DNA from: Lucifuga dentata
Lineage: Eukaryota > Chordata > Actinopteri > Ophidiiformes > Bythitidae
Length of the DNA stretch: 64,000 bases
Assembly: GCA_014773175.1 (NCBI GenBank)
Contig: VXCM01001264.1
Coordinates: 8,534 to 72,533, forward strand
Reading direction: 5' to 3'
Shown: in pieces, positions 23,901 to 37,551 of the stretch
Layout: each line of letters starts with the position of its first letter
Numbering within the stretch: the stretch's first letter is position 1
Notes under the pieces: model-generated
What the model saw: the letters and a program-made list of their open reading frames with translations, nothing else
Told to the model about the DNA's origin: nothing
Databases searched by the model: none
Position numbers and translations under genes: made by a program

Positions 23901-25505
23901 TACTGTCAATCATTTCCCAAAGGATAAAACTGTATTTCAGCTTTTCTGATATTTTGCAAAATCTCTTAATCTTTCAAAATCAAATATTCAAGTGATACAC
24001 CCACCTTAAAAATCCATGTTTCTCCTGCTAATAGTTACACAGCCTTATGAAGTCACGGTCCTTTAAATTTTTCCATAAACGCAGGTCTTCTTTTGGGACT
24101 ATATTCCCCGGTGGAGGCATACATTCACTCCACGCTTTTTATTGAGCTTAAACACTAAAATTACATAACTTCTAAAAAAACCTGAATACACGTCTTGTTG
24201 GTGATGATGGATTACCTATCCCAAGAACGTTTACAGTATCAACAAGTTGATTTTAATAGCAGAATGAACTGAAACCAATGGAGGTCTGGAAGGTAGGAAA
24301 AACATTTCTAATTCACTGTTCCAGCAGTAATGATTGAGCAATGATTGTCAGTAATGTTACGTGTATGAAAATTGAATGTATTAGGCTCAAACATGTAAAA
24401 TGACCGGTATGGTCCTTTAAAAAGTGAAAAGGACAACACAAAACAATCCAAACCTAACAATATAAAAATACATTTATAATTGATTTGGTTTATAAAAATG
24501 AGAGACATTTACTCAGCTAAAACAATCAAATTTACAATAAGACATCATTTAGAGACCAGTGAAACAAAATGCTCATTTTACAAATATGAGAATTAATTTA
24601 TCTGCAATTTATTTTCTGTCTTTATTTGACAGAAACTGACTAAAAATAAATCCATTGAAATTTATGCACAGACATAAAGGGAGGCAGTCTCTCCGTGTTA
24701 CTATTTGCTGCAGTCATGCTAATAGGTGTGTGTGTGTGTGTGTGTATACGTGCATGCTGCCAGCATCATTATCTCATTACTTATTATTTGTTAAAGTATG
24801 TGTATTTTAGTGAGTGTGTTCCATCCTGACATCACGTTACATAAACGTTTCATTTTGATTGGCTGATGATGATAAAACGTGATGATGATGCTATCAGACT
24901 CTTTTTCATGACTTGTTGGGTCCAGCCAAGCTTTTACTTGCCGACCCTTTTGTTTACAAGCAGCTGCCGACTGCTAAAACTCCTGTTACGTTACAGTATT
25001 TGTTGTTATATTTCTTTTTTGCATTTTAATATTTTCAGTAGATAAATGTTGAACACATACACATCAAGAAACGAGTTCTGCTACATTAGCTAACGTAAGA
25101 TTCACGTTCACAAGAGGTTTCTGTTGTGGGAGGAGCTGGGGAGGCAGGAAGCAGGTGATGCAGGCAGGGAGGGGGAAGAGGGAGCTGTTGGGTCTGACTC
25201 CGCCCACTTTTTAACTGCAGCTTTAGGGTTCTGTGATTCACAGTAAAGAAAGCGAAGCGTAGATGTCAACACGCCATGTTTCTTTTCATGCGTCACTCAC
25301 TTGTAATCCTGACTGCTGTGTGTGAAGAGGTCCCGGCTGTATGTCTCAGGAGTGGAAATGTCCAGAGCAGCATCCATCCCTCCACTGCTCGTTAGCACCC
25401 CCTGCAGGCTGGCACTGTACTGCTGCAGGCGACGCCACAGGTCGTTGTACAGTCGCAGCAGCTTTGGATACTCTCCTTCTAATGCCTGCTTTAGATAGGA
25501 GGAGG
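11652..25505 (-). CDS. cog5: cog5 exons, C-terminal block
   Basis: Exons and anchors: 25301-25505 ([14 protein letters not shown]), 23579-23740 ([14 protein letters not shown]), 21830-21929 (SELNVASVD), 20753-20863 ([16 protein letters not shown]), 16706-16768 (PPAAEQAL), 15042-15145 ([13 protein letters not shown]), 14052-14289 ([15 protein letters not shown]), 13860-13936 ([14 protein letters not shown]), 12420-12546 ([14 protein letters not shown]), 12229-12308 ([16 protein letters not shown]), 11652-11778 ([15 protein letters not shown]). The acceptor of the first exon is duplicated around an N (25491-25609). The exon at 12420 ends on a GC donor. Confidence 0.95.
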
Positions 25506-25516
25506 CTGCAGAGACG

Positions 25517-25549
<33 letters not shown>

Positions 25550-25576
25550 NTTAGATAGGAGGAGGCTGCAGAGACG

Positions 25577-25611
<35 letters not shown>

Positions 25612-27193
25612 TGATAAAACTGACTGACTAGCAGAACAGAACGGCGAAAGGGCAAAGTGAAGGCTAAAAAGATAAAGAGAGCAGAAAAGAAAAACAACAG
25701 ATTTCCATTAAATCCAACAGATGAAAAGGTGTGAAAAGAGAAGAAGATGTTGATAATATGGAGTGGTTTAACATGAGGATGAAGACTGAGATGCATCATT
25801 CTATCCAAACCCACCGGCCTGTGAAAGAGAAAGACGAAGAAAAGAAAGACTGAAAGTAGAGGTTTGACACAAGAAGATAAAAACTCAAGCAGAAAGGATT
25901 TATGAAAACATGGTGGACAATTAACTTGAAGTTTTTTTTTTTATTCTATTCTATTCTCTGACACCCCCCCATCCACCCAAACTGGGTNTGAAGTTTTTTT
26001 TTTTATTCTATTCTATTCTCTGACACCCCCCCATCCACCCAAACTGGGTAACTGTGCAGTAGAAGATTCCAACAAAAGTTTAACATAGATATTTGGTTTA
26101 AAAGCTAAAAAAGAAGAAAAAGCTAAAAACACTCAGATCTAGTTGAAAATGGCCACTACCAGATTGTATACTACTGGTTGCTAGGCAACCACAATAACAC
26201 AACAAACACGTTTTCAGTGACCTCAGCAGAGTTAGAAAGGAAAACTAAAATAAACTAATTAACACAGCAGAGGGAAACTTTGGTGAGAATCATGGAGGTT
26301 ACATATATTTTAAAATTAGAAATAATNTAAAAAAAAAAAAAAAAAGTACTCGCCCCATTCGAGCATTTATGGTACACTCATAAGGAAGGAGATAGATGCT
26401 GGTCTACAGGGATTCTGCTGTAAAATGTATTAACGGTGACAAAACCTAATCATGGATCTTTTTAGGACACTTTTACCTTCAAAACAACAGTAAGATCACA
26501 AATGTATTCCATATTTTAGCAATGTTTTAGCGGTTTGACGACATCATTAAATGTGTTTAGTTAAAGTGATCAGTTTGCTGAAAGCTTTATCGGCATGTAT
26601 TCTGGGTTTTTGTTGCTTTGTCTTATTTCCATGTTAAGTTATTTTTTTGGTGAAAAGAAGAAACATCTAACATTTTAAAATGTCTTTAAATGGCTGACAT
26701 GAAAACTGATATGAAATGAAATCTTCAGTACCCAGGCTGTGTCGTCGTGATAGGAAACACCACTTCCTGTCCTAACCTACTTTACAACCTCCAAACCTGC
26801 CTGAGTCCACCTCTTCCCAGGCAGAGAGCAGATATATGAGTCGCTCAGCGTAGCCACATTTATCATCATCGAGGCCAAAAATGAATTAAATCCATTTTAG
26901 AGATTAGGGTTGTGACATACAGTAGCAAAATTAGGAAAAAAGAGAAGAAATTACAACTGGAAATTGGAAATGTTTTTGTGGCGTTTCTGTGGGTTTTCAT
27001 CCATACAAAAAATAAATAAAAAAGAGGCAAAGAGAGTGAAAACACACACACACACACCAGAAACTATGGCATGGTCAGTAATCAGCAAGTATGGAGCCAA
27101 GATGGATGACAAGCAGCCAAATCCGCCTCTCCTGTTCTCACTTTGCTTTTCACACTAATCATAGAACTCTCAGTGAAACGCCTCCATATATGA

Positions 27194-27231
<38 letters not shown>

Positions 27232-30200
27232 GTGTCAGAGGGAGAGAGAGCGTGAGGGAGATTTTTATTGATCATATCGTTGGCATAGCAATAAGCTCTT
27301 GTTTCAGAGCTTACCTCTGGCCACTGTCAGCATGTTCACATGCGTGCTACAATTTTAACAATTCACAGATTACAGCAATAAATCCATTTTTTCAAACATC
27401 ATTTAAACACCATAATTAGTGTGAAATCGACATTTGAGTGAGTTTACTCTCATTTAGAACTAGTCTGGTATCATTAAACTGTATCACTGGGATGAACCGG
27501 TGGTTTTTATGAGAGCCATGCTCTAATAATTTTTTATTGCTCAATAAAAAAAACAATATTCAAATAATGGGCGACGTCTAATTGCAGCCGGAGTGAAGTC
27601 AGCAGGAACAAATCACGGCGGGTTTCAAATAAAAAGAGTTTGGTGTATGTCATGTGTCTGTTACTGACCTGGGACAAGATTAGTGCAGTCATCCTCAAAG
27701 TCCGGACTCCGGTCCAGACCCGGACCGAATTTGTATTATCTGCGAGACATTGCTGCGATGTCAAAATTCTCTGCTTTCTCCACTACAAACAGCTGAGAAA
27801 GTGAAACCGAATGTCCAACTGCTGCACTGTGTGTGTGAGAATGTCTGCTCTGCTTTGGTTTGGTTCAATCACATTCAGCGTCCTGTCATCTCCATGACAA
27901 CGATGGGTTGACATGGTGTTGGGCTCATTGAGAGTTGACAGCGTAGCTAGTTTTGAGCTAGTAGCTAGTTTAAAGGACCATACCGGCCATTTTACATGTT
28001 TGAGCCTAATATATTCAATTTTCATATGTTACATTACTGACAATCATTTCCCAAAGCATACTACTGGAACGGTGAATTAAAAATGTTTTTCCTACCTTCC
28101 AGACCTCCATTAGTTTCAGTTCATTCTGCTATTAAAATCAACTTGTTGATACTTGAAACGTTCTTGAGATAGGTAATCCATCATCACCAACAAGACGTGT
28201 ATTCAGGTTTTTTTAGTAGTTATGTAATTTTAGTGTTTAAGCTCAATAAAAAGCGTGGAGTGAATGTATGCCTCCACCGGGGAATATAGTCCCAAAAGAA
28301 GACCTGTGTTTATGGAAAAATTTAAAGGACCGTGACTTCATAAGGCTGTGTAACTATTAGCAGGAGAAACATGGATTTTTAAGGTGGGTGTATCACTTGA
28401 ATATTTGATTTTGAAAGATTAAGAGATTTTGCAAAATATCAGGAAAGCTGAAATACAGTTTTATCCTTTGGCAAATGATTGTCAGTAACGTAACGTATGA
28501 AAATTGATTTTGTTAGGTTCAAACATGCAAAATGGATGGTATGGTCCTTTAAAATTCAATTTAATCACCTGCTAATGTGCTATGTGCTTTCGTTATGCTA
28601 TGTGTGTTTAATTGTGTTTAGGAGTTTTATTTGTGCTATATGCTTATGTGTCTTTATTTATGGGTTAGTGCTTATGTGTTTGTATTTGTGTACATAGGAG
28701 CTTTTTATCTGTCCTATGTGCTTATATGCTTCTGTTCACTGGTGTGTGTTTAGATGCTGTGTGTTGTGTTTATAGGTCTGTGTTATATACTATGTGTATG
28801 TTATTTGCTTGTGTGTTCTCTTTTAATGCCATCAACCTGCCAGGGACTGCAGATGAAAATTAGCCTGTACGGCTATAACTGGCACATTTACATGATTGAC
28901 TCAAGTGGTCATGTTAATCAATGTGCATTGTCCCTTCTTACATAAATAAATAAATAAATAAATAAATAATACTTATGCACGGTTGTTCTAATTTCACAGT
29001 TAAGGCTAGGCGATATGGCTTAAAAATAAAATCTCGATTTTTCTCCAAAGTAACTAAAAAAAGATCAAGCCATAATTCAAATAAGTATTTTCTTTTTTAA
29101 AATAATAAAAACGTAAGCTGAAATATGTTGTTATCCTTTGGGAAATGATTGTCAGTAACGTAACATGTATGAAAACTGAATATATTAGGCTCAAACATGC
29201 AAAATGGTTGGTATGGTCCTTTAAAGCTCGCTGAATGACGCCACCTACCTGCTGTTTGCGGTGGTCAACTCATGTACAAAGACGCAGACACAGTAAAGTT
29301 TCTCTTTCTTTGTCGTTTTTAAACTGTTCATCTTTTTAAACGGTTAGTTGAGGAGAAGAGAAGTGGAAGGAGCTCTTACCTTGAGTGGCTCTGTGAAACT
29401 TCTCAGTCAGCGTGTTGGTGACGTCCGTCCAGAAGGTGTAGAGGATGTCAGACTGACCATCCTGTCAACAGGAACACAGCAAAGACAAACACACACACAC
29501 ACATACATGTTTGAGCTATTGAGCAAAAAAAAACAAACAAAAAAAAAAACAAAACGTCTGTATGAACACGTCACAGCAAAACTGTCCATCTCATTCGTCA
29601 TCCAGACAACCAAATATAAACCACATGATGCAAAGTAAGGACACCCTGCAAAAAAGAAAAAGTAAAAGAAACTGAAAACTCCACAAAAAAGTCAAATAAT
29701 ATATCATATCATACTGATTTGAAATGTGGCTTTATGTTGTGTTCTAGTGATCTGAGATGTGAGACTTATCGATAATATACAAGACATTGTTATAATACAT
29801 GCCCTTCTGAAAGACCTGATGTGTTCTGTTAAAGGAACACGCAGGTAGTTTTTATTGGGCTCAAATGTGTAAAATCACCGGGATTGTCCTTTAAGGTCTT
29901 TACACGTTCAATGGATTTTTACGTGCCAACTCTAAAATGTGCTTACAGTGGAAGTATCTGGCGACGTTTCAGTTGTCTGCTACGTATAAAGCCGATGATC
30001 AGATGGCATTTGAGTGTGAAAGCGGAGCAGCTGAACGCCTGCTGAACAGACTTGCATTTAGACATGTCATTAGGTCTCCAACTCACACCTCCATCGCTGG
30101 GTAATTGGTGTGAGCTTTGTTTCCATAGTAACAGCCTCACTCTACTTTATGCAACTGGGTTTCTGTGGAAGTAAGAGAATGAGATGCTGAAGATGTTGAG

Positions 30201-33200
30201 GAGGACATGTTAATGAAGGGCATGATTACTGTTGATAGTACTGCTGCCGTAGCTGAAGTGGCTGGTTCGTTTGGCTCGTTTGTTTTTGTCGCTTTCTTTG
30301 CGGGGNGGGTTTTTTTTTTTTTTTGATTAGAAGAAGCAGTCTATAAATAACAAAAAAGTAGAAAACACAATATAGCGCTACAATTCTCAACAATGAATAA
30401 TAAAAGTACATCAGTCTGGGGAAAAAAAAAAAACCTGTAAAATTAACTGTTTACACAAATTTCACCACAAACTGCTGTGATTGAACATGGATATAATTAT
30501 CCAATTTTTCCAAACTATGAACCCTAAACATGAAAAAACAACCATCTGATTGTAAATGCTATAAACATTTAGCTTAAAGGACCATACTGGTGATTTTGCG
30601 TGTTTAAGTGCAAAAAAATGCAACTCATACTTGTCACAATGCTGACAAACATTTTCTAAAACATAAAACTGTGTTTTAGTTTTCCTGTTATTTTGCCAAA
30701 TTCCCTAATACTTCTTTTTTCCTCTTTTTATTTTCTTTTTTCCCCCTTTTTTTTCAATTTTTTCTGTTTTTCTTTTCCCCCTTTTTTCTTTTTTCCTTTT
30801 CTTTTCTTTTTTCTCTTCTTTTTCCTTTTCTCTTCTTTTTTCTTCTTTCTTTTTCCCTTTTTTCTTTTCTTTTTCTATTTTTCTCATCTTTTTCCTTTTC
30901 CCCTTTTTTCTATCTTTCCCCTTTTCTTTTTTTTACTTTCCCCTTTTTCTTTTCCTTTTTCTCTTCTTTTTTCCCTTTTTCTTTTTTTTTCCTTTTTTCT
31001 TTTTTTCTCCTTAATATTTCAAAATCACTCACCTTACACTCACCTTAAAATTCAATGTTTTGCATGCTTCGTTTCGACATAAATTGTCTTCCACGCAGCT
31101 CCATGTTGGACTGATTAAATAAAGTTAATTTGACAAAAAAAAAAAAAAAAAAAAAGCCTAGTAGACATATTGTTCACCGTGATGGATTACGTATCTCAAA
31201 CATGTTTCAAGCAAAATCAACATGTTGATTTTAATAACGCACTGGAATTAACTGAAACCAATGACAGTGGAAGGTAGGAAAAACAATTCTAAAATGCACT
31301 CTTCAAGTAGTATATTTTGCAAAATGGTTGTCAGTGACAACTTGTACGTATGCAGGTTCTATATCTTGGGCTCAAACTTGCAATAATCACTGGTATTGTC
31401 CTTTAAACCTGCCTTATGCAATATTTTTCATTTTGAATCAACTGACTGTGAAATATGAGGTCTGCTTCTAGTTCTGAGCCCACTGAGAATCATCACCCAG
31501 CAACAAGGTTCGACAATCCGAGCAGCGCTGAGAGCTGAAATAAACGAGTGGTTAGTAAAGAAACCCGAGCATGTGGAGTATTGGACCGGACCAGGAGATA
31601 TTAAAGCTGAAAATATATTCCTGACTCACCTTGTTGATCTCATCGATGAAGCACACATGAGTTACAGGGTCTCTTTTCTTCATCAGGACTTTCTGCAGAT
31701 GCTGCACCTGTCAAACATACAGAAATTAAAATTTAACTTGGCTGACTGTCTTCACTCCGGTGCTCAGATCCCTGCACTGGCTTCCAGTCTGAATAGAGTT
31801 TAAAATACTGCTGCTGGTTTATAAAGCACTGAATGGTTTAGGGGCTAAAATATATTTCAGATCTGATTCTGTGTTATGAACCTCCAGACCTTTAAGATCA
31901 TCTCTGGTCTGATTATTGTTCCTCGGGTCAGAACTAAGCATGGGGAAGCAGCATTTAGTTTCTATGCACCAGTTATTTACAACAAAGTTTCAGAAGGTCA
32001 AAGGTCAGAGGTCAGCCACATCACTGAGCTCTTTCAAATCAGGGCTGAAAATATTTCTGTTTATTAAACCAGAGGGTATATATCTCTGCATTGTAGCACT
32101 TTGGTTCTTAAACTTTTTTTTAAACTGTTTTATTGATTCTATGTAATATTTTAATTTCCTTTTCTTTACCTTAATTTTATGTCTATTATATCTGTGTAAA
32201 GCACTTTGAACTGCCTTTGTGTCTGAATGGTGCTGTACAGATAAATTTGCTTTGACTAACTTACCTGTCTGCATGCAGCGCATATCTGGTCCATCAGTTT
32301 TTCCACGTTGGTCCACAGAGCAGCACGGAAAGCTGCTGTGTTTCCTGGCGTTGGCAGCACCGCCCGTCCTGGGGCACCTAGGAAGAGAAGTATAAACATC
32401 CACCAATTAAGCAATATCACACGAGAGGGGGTCCTGTTGTACTGAATATCAGCACGGCTGGGATTCGGTCATAATCACAGCTGTGCTGATATTCAGTACA
32501 ACAGCACAACCTCCAGTGTGATGCTGCCTTAATACAACAGTTCTACAAGCGCCATTTATTAGTTAACAGTAATAAGCCACAACAGATTATGATTTGTTTA
32601 TTTATTTAATCATTTGGCTGTGCCAACACAAATAGTTCCGCAGCTGCTAAGCAACACAAACATTTTCCTGCAGACTAGCTTGCTGGCTACACGTTACTGT
32701 AGGCCAGCTACTTTGTATGATCATATCTGTATGTTTCCAGTAAATAAGAGTCTGCTGACAGTAGCTTTGGTGGCGTGTATGATAAAGCCCTGCATGGCTC
32801 AGGATGCGTCGGCCCCAAGACAATTTACAAATCGGGCCGAGTTTCAGCTGAATTTCCCAATTTCCCACTGGCTCGGGCTTTTTTCTTTTTGTTTTCCTCT
32901 CTCCACACACATCATAACACGCCTCCTGATGCTGCCTCACATGTTGGTGTCAGAAACTGCAGTTCTGTTTTCTGAATGCTGCAGCAGCAGCTGACAGCCG
33001 CTACTTTTACTTTGAAAAGAGCCAAACTTCCGGTTCTGACAAAAAAAAAAAAAANAAAAAAAAAAAAAAAGGCCGCGGGCCTCGGGTCGGGCTGAGGCTG
33101 AGAATTTCATTAAGTCTAGGGCTTGGGTTCAGACAGAACTGTGTCGGGCTGGGTACGGGCCTAAAGTTGAGGCCTGTGCAGGACTCTAATGTCTGATTCT

Positions 33201-36200
33201 GATGAGTTAACAGCTTGATCAGACAGAACATTGCTCCATCGTTTCCTGTTCTCTATGGATGGTCTCCACTTAATGTAATTAACAGTTATTAGAATGTCTA
33301 TAAAGTGGAGTGATATGTAATTAAAAGTCCAAATGCTGTTATACTCTATATCAGCACTCCTGGAATGCCTCTTGTCCAATCAAAATACTTGGTTGGAACT
33401 AACTGTTGTGTAATGCTGAATAACACTGTCTCAGTCTGAAAGATGCAGAGGAAGAGAGTTTTTCAGACAAACCTAACTTGAGACTCTTCAGTGTTTTTCA
33501 AGACCATAATACTTATAATACTCTGTTGCTCATTTCACGTTTTTGTTACATTATATAAGAAAAAAAGTTAAAAAACAAAAAATGCAGATTGCACAATTGA
33601 CCAAATATTTGCACTAAAAGCTGATACTGATACAATGGTGCTTCTCTAAATGGTTGCAGGCTCTTAGACATTGGGAGCAAGATGTTGAAGAGAATGTGTT
33701 AATGAAGGGCATGATTACTATTGATAGTACTGTTACATCTTAACATGGACTTAAATTCTCTTTTGTTTCATTGGCCTTTTAAATAATTTAATGTGATTCT
33801 TTTTGTTATTTACTGTCCCTTGATTATTGTTTGTCGTATGATTGTGTGGTATCTGCTGGCTGTACAACAATTTGCCTCCCTGGGGACAATAAAGATTTCC
33901 TTGACCTTAACCTTGACCTACCATAGCTGAGGTGACTGGTTGGTTTGGATTGTTTGTTTTTGTCACTTTCCTTATGGTTTTTTTTTTTGTTAGAACATTG
34001 GGATAATTATTTACATAAAACTGTAAAGTTTCAACATCCACTACTCTAGTGTCAAAACAATAAACTCTTTTAGCTCATCTTAGCTCATCTCTGAGCTTAA
34101 TTAGTTATGTTTAAATGCTAACTGGTTATTAGCGACACCTTGTAATTGTGTTAGCACACCTGAAAGCCATTATTCTGTTCAATTAAGTAGGTATATTGTC
34201 TTTACTTGGCTTGCAAGCTAAGGCCATTCCTAAAGTTAAATTCTGGGTTCAAAATTGGCCAAAACAAAACAGCTTTCTTAAGAAACACATCAGTCTTTTG
34301 TTTTGCGAAATGAAGATTAATGTTATTGTGAAGAAACTCAACATTTCATACAAAGGTGTCCCCCACTGTATTAAGAGAAAAGGGAAAACTGATTAGCCAG
34401 GACAGGAAAAGAGGCAGATGCTTTAGTTGAATGCTTCCTTAAATAGTAAACACCAAATACCAGTGTCATCTGCAACACTGAAAAGACAACTCTGGGATGC
34501 TGTCCTTAACCCTACAAAGCCATTTGTGGCACATTTGATACATGATTTTCTGAGACCTCTACATGATCAACATGATCAGTTATTGACCAAAATGCCTATT
34601 ATATCATATCTAAAAAAAAAAAAAGTTCCAGTTTAATTCCTGTTTAGTTAAATAAATGTCTGATGTATCAAATGTGATACAAAAAAAAGTCATATATGCA
34701 TAAAAAAAAAAAATTCAGATTTTTTTTTTTTTGGAGTTTGTTAAAGGGTTCAATGAAAAAATAAAATGCAAAAAATTAGAATTTTATAATAATTATTTCA
34801 TGGTCAGTCTTTATAGGGTTAATGATAGAGTTTCAAAGAAAAAGCCATATCTAAAAATGCCAAATAAAAAAGTTATCCTCCATTCACTGTCTGTTTTGTT
34901 TTGCCCATTTTAACCTTTTCTTTTCATTTGCCAGTTTCAGGTAGCCAGTTGGCCAGCATCCTGGAGTTGTCTTTTCACTGTAGCAGATGACACTATTTAT
35001 TTGCTGTGTATCTACAGAAGCAATTGAGGACCTTAAGGAGTCTGTTTCTGACATACTTATCCTCTTGAGTTGTTGGGCTATTTTACTTTATATTTCTTTA
35101 TATCTGTCATTTCCTGCATTATCTGACGCCCTTTTACATTGCTATTTTATACAGTGAGGTGATATGAATGAAGAGAATATTTTAATGCACATTATGAAAA
35201 TGGAACTGTTGGATATTTTGTATGTAATAAATGACATAAACTTGATTTTTTTTTCTCCTTGAATCCTTATTTCCACAATGGCCCTGTCCACGTCACTGAA
35301 CTATGTTATACGAGTCCTGATGGAGTCGAGTCAGAGTGCTTTGGTCTTACCTCTAGGGTTGGCTGTTTGTGTCAGGCCTTTAATGTCTAAAGCGCTGGTA
35401 ACATTGTCCTGAATGGTTGTCCGGTACCCCTCCACTACAGAGCTGATGGTCTCTCTCAGACTGCCCAGGTTGTAGAACACCTGCAGGGCCGTGCCAACCT
35501 GGGTTGGATTCTAATGGAAAAAGGAGAACCAAATGAGGTGGGGAGGCAAGAGAGAGAGAGAGAAAAGATAAGTTTATCGTGAAACACGCACCACATGAAA
35601 CAGCAGAATGAGAAATGTTCTCCATTTCAGCTGACTGAATGAGTCATTATCAATCAATCAATCAATCAATCAATCAAACTTCAGCGTTTCCAATACATTG
35701 GCGAAACTTGGGCGGTCCGACCTGGTAAATGAAGACCCGCCCAGGTTTCGCAAGACGACCCAGCCTAACAAAAACAAAAATACACATTTAATGATGTTGC
35801 CAAACTGCTGACCAAAACATTGCTAAAATAAATTTGTGATCTTACCATCGTTTTGAAGGTAAAACTGTCCTAAAATGATCCATGATTAGGTTTGTCACCG
35901 TTAATCCATTTTACAGCAAAATCCCCATAGACCAGCATCTATCTCCTTCCTTATGAGCTTACCATAAATGTCAAATAGTGGCAGGTCCTTTTTTTTTTCT
36001 TTTTTTTTTACCTCAACTGCAGAGAGAACCAGGTTTTTATTCCAGCCAGGTCATCATTTCTAATTTTAAAATATATGTAAGCTCCATGCTTCTCACCAAA
36101 GTTTCCCTCTGCTGTGTTATAGTTAATTACTTTTAGTTTTTCTTTAAAACCCTGTTGAGGTCGAATGAAAACATGCTTGTTGTGTTATTGCGGTTGCCTA

Positions 36201-37508
36201 GCAACCAGTAGTATACAGCCTGGTAGTGACCATTTTCAACTAGATCTGAGTGTTTGCCCACCACCACAAGTAAATTTTCAACCTGTGGGAAACACTGAAC
36301 TTTATTTCTGTAGCACCTTTCATACAATTAAATGCAACTCAAAGTGCTTCACAGGTGATTGACAAACAAATACACACAAAATATTGATAACAGTTGATTA
36401 AAATATGCATAAATTTAATGAGATCAGGCTGAACAGATGGGTTTTAAGTCTGCGTTTAAAAATATCAATAATTTCAACTCCTCTCAGATCCTCAGGAAGG
36501 CTGTTCCAACGATATGGAGCATAACGGCTAAAAGCTGCATCACCAAATGTTTTAATTCTGCTCTTTGGGACAGTTAAAAATAAAGTGCAATATAGGATTG
36601 GAGATGCTTCTTATGCTAATTAAAAGCAATTAGTCTGCTTGAAGAATCACTACAATATAATAATAAACAACAATTGTCCAGGTCATTTCAGAAGGCAACA
36701 CTTCAGACTTCATGTCTTTTTTTGTTGTTTGCACTATTTGAATGCAGTGCGAAGAGACTGATACTTTCAGCCATGTCTGAGTAGTTTATGGATGTTGCTG
36801 CCATTTTTAAAACATGTTGCTCTTCTCTTCAGTAGTCACTAATTGCCTGATGCAAGAGCCAAAAGTGGAATTATAGAATTACAACAGAACTCATCAGGCG
36901 CTTCAGACCCCACCCAGTACATCGTCACTGTGACTCCACCGCTCACCAGCAGCCAACGCCAACACATCAGAAAAACGAGTGACGTAGAATAAACTTTCAT
37001 GACTTTCCTTGTTAAAGGACAATACATGGATGCAGGTTGTATATATGGGGCTCAAACATGCACAGTCACCAGTATTGTCCTTTAAAGAGTTTAGGCCTGA
37101 AATTATTAATGTTAGTGCAGCAAGTTACAGCAATGTAGCAGCACTAACCATCTAGTTTCTGATTCACTGTACATCACATAATGAAATCATTACTGAGCAC
37201 TGAATCCAAATCATTAGAAAAGATCATTATTTTTGCTTTCCCACTATGAAAAGGGAGGTCAAAGGTCACCTACAGAACACCACAGCTAGCTCTGTGGTGA
37301 TCTTGTGAGACTGAATGCTGAGGTTTGTAAGGTTGCGTGTATGTGTGTGTGTGTGTGGACCTGGATCTCCATGCCCTGCTCCAAAAGTCTCTTGGCCTGG
37401 TTCTCCACTTCCAGTCTGGCTCTGCTGATCAGCAGCAAGTCGTTCTCAATCACCTCAATGCCACTCAAGTCCACGCCTTGGTACAAATAATCTGGAGAAA
37501 AAAGGTAA

Positions 37509-37551
<43 letters not shown>

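Noticed and set aside
30693..31082. Phenylalanine-rich ORF
   Set aside because: It is a translation of the T/C tract at 30712-31012.
34196..34396. Intact transposase gene
   Set aside because: Only one short helix-turn-helix-like stretch resembles Tc1-type proteins; the frame is short and the rest does not match.
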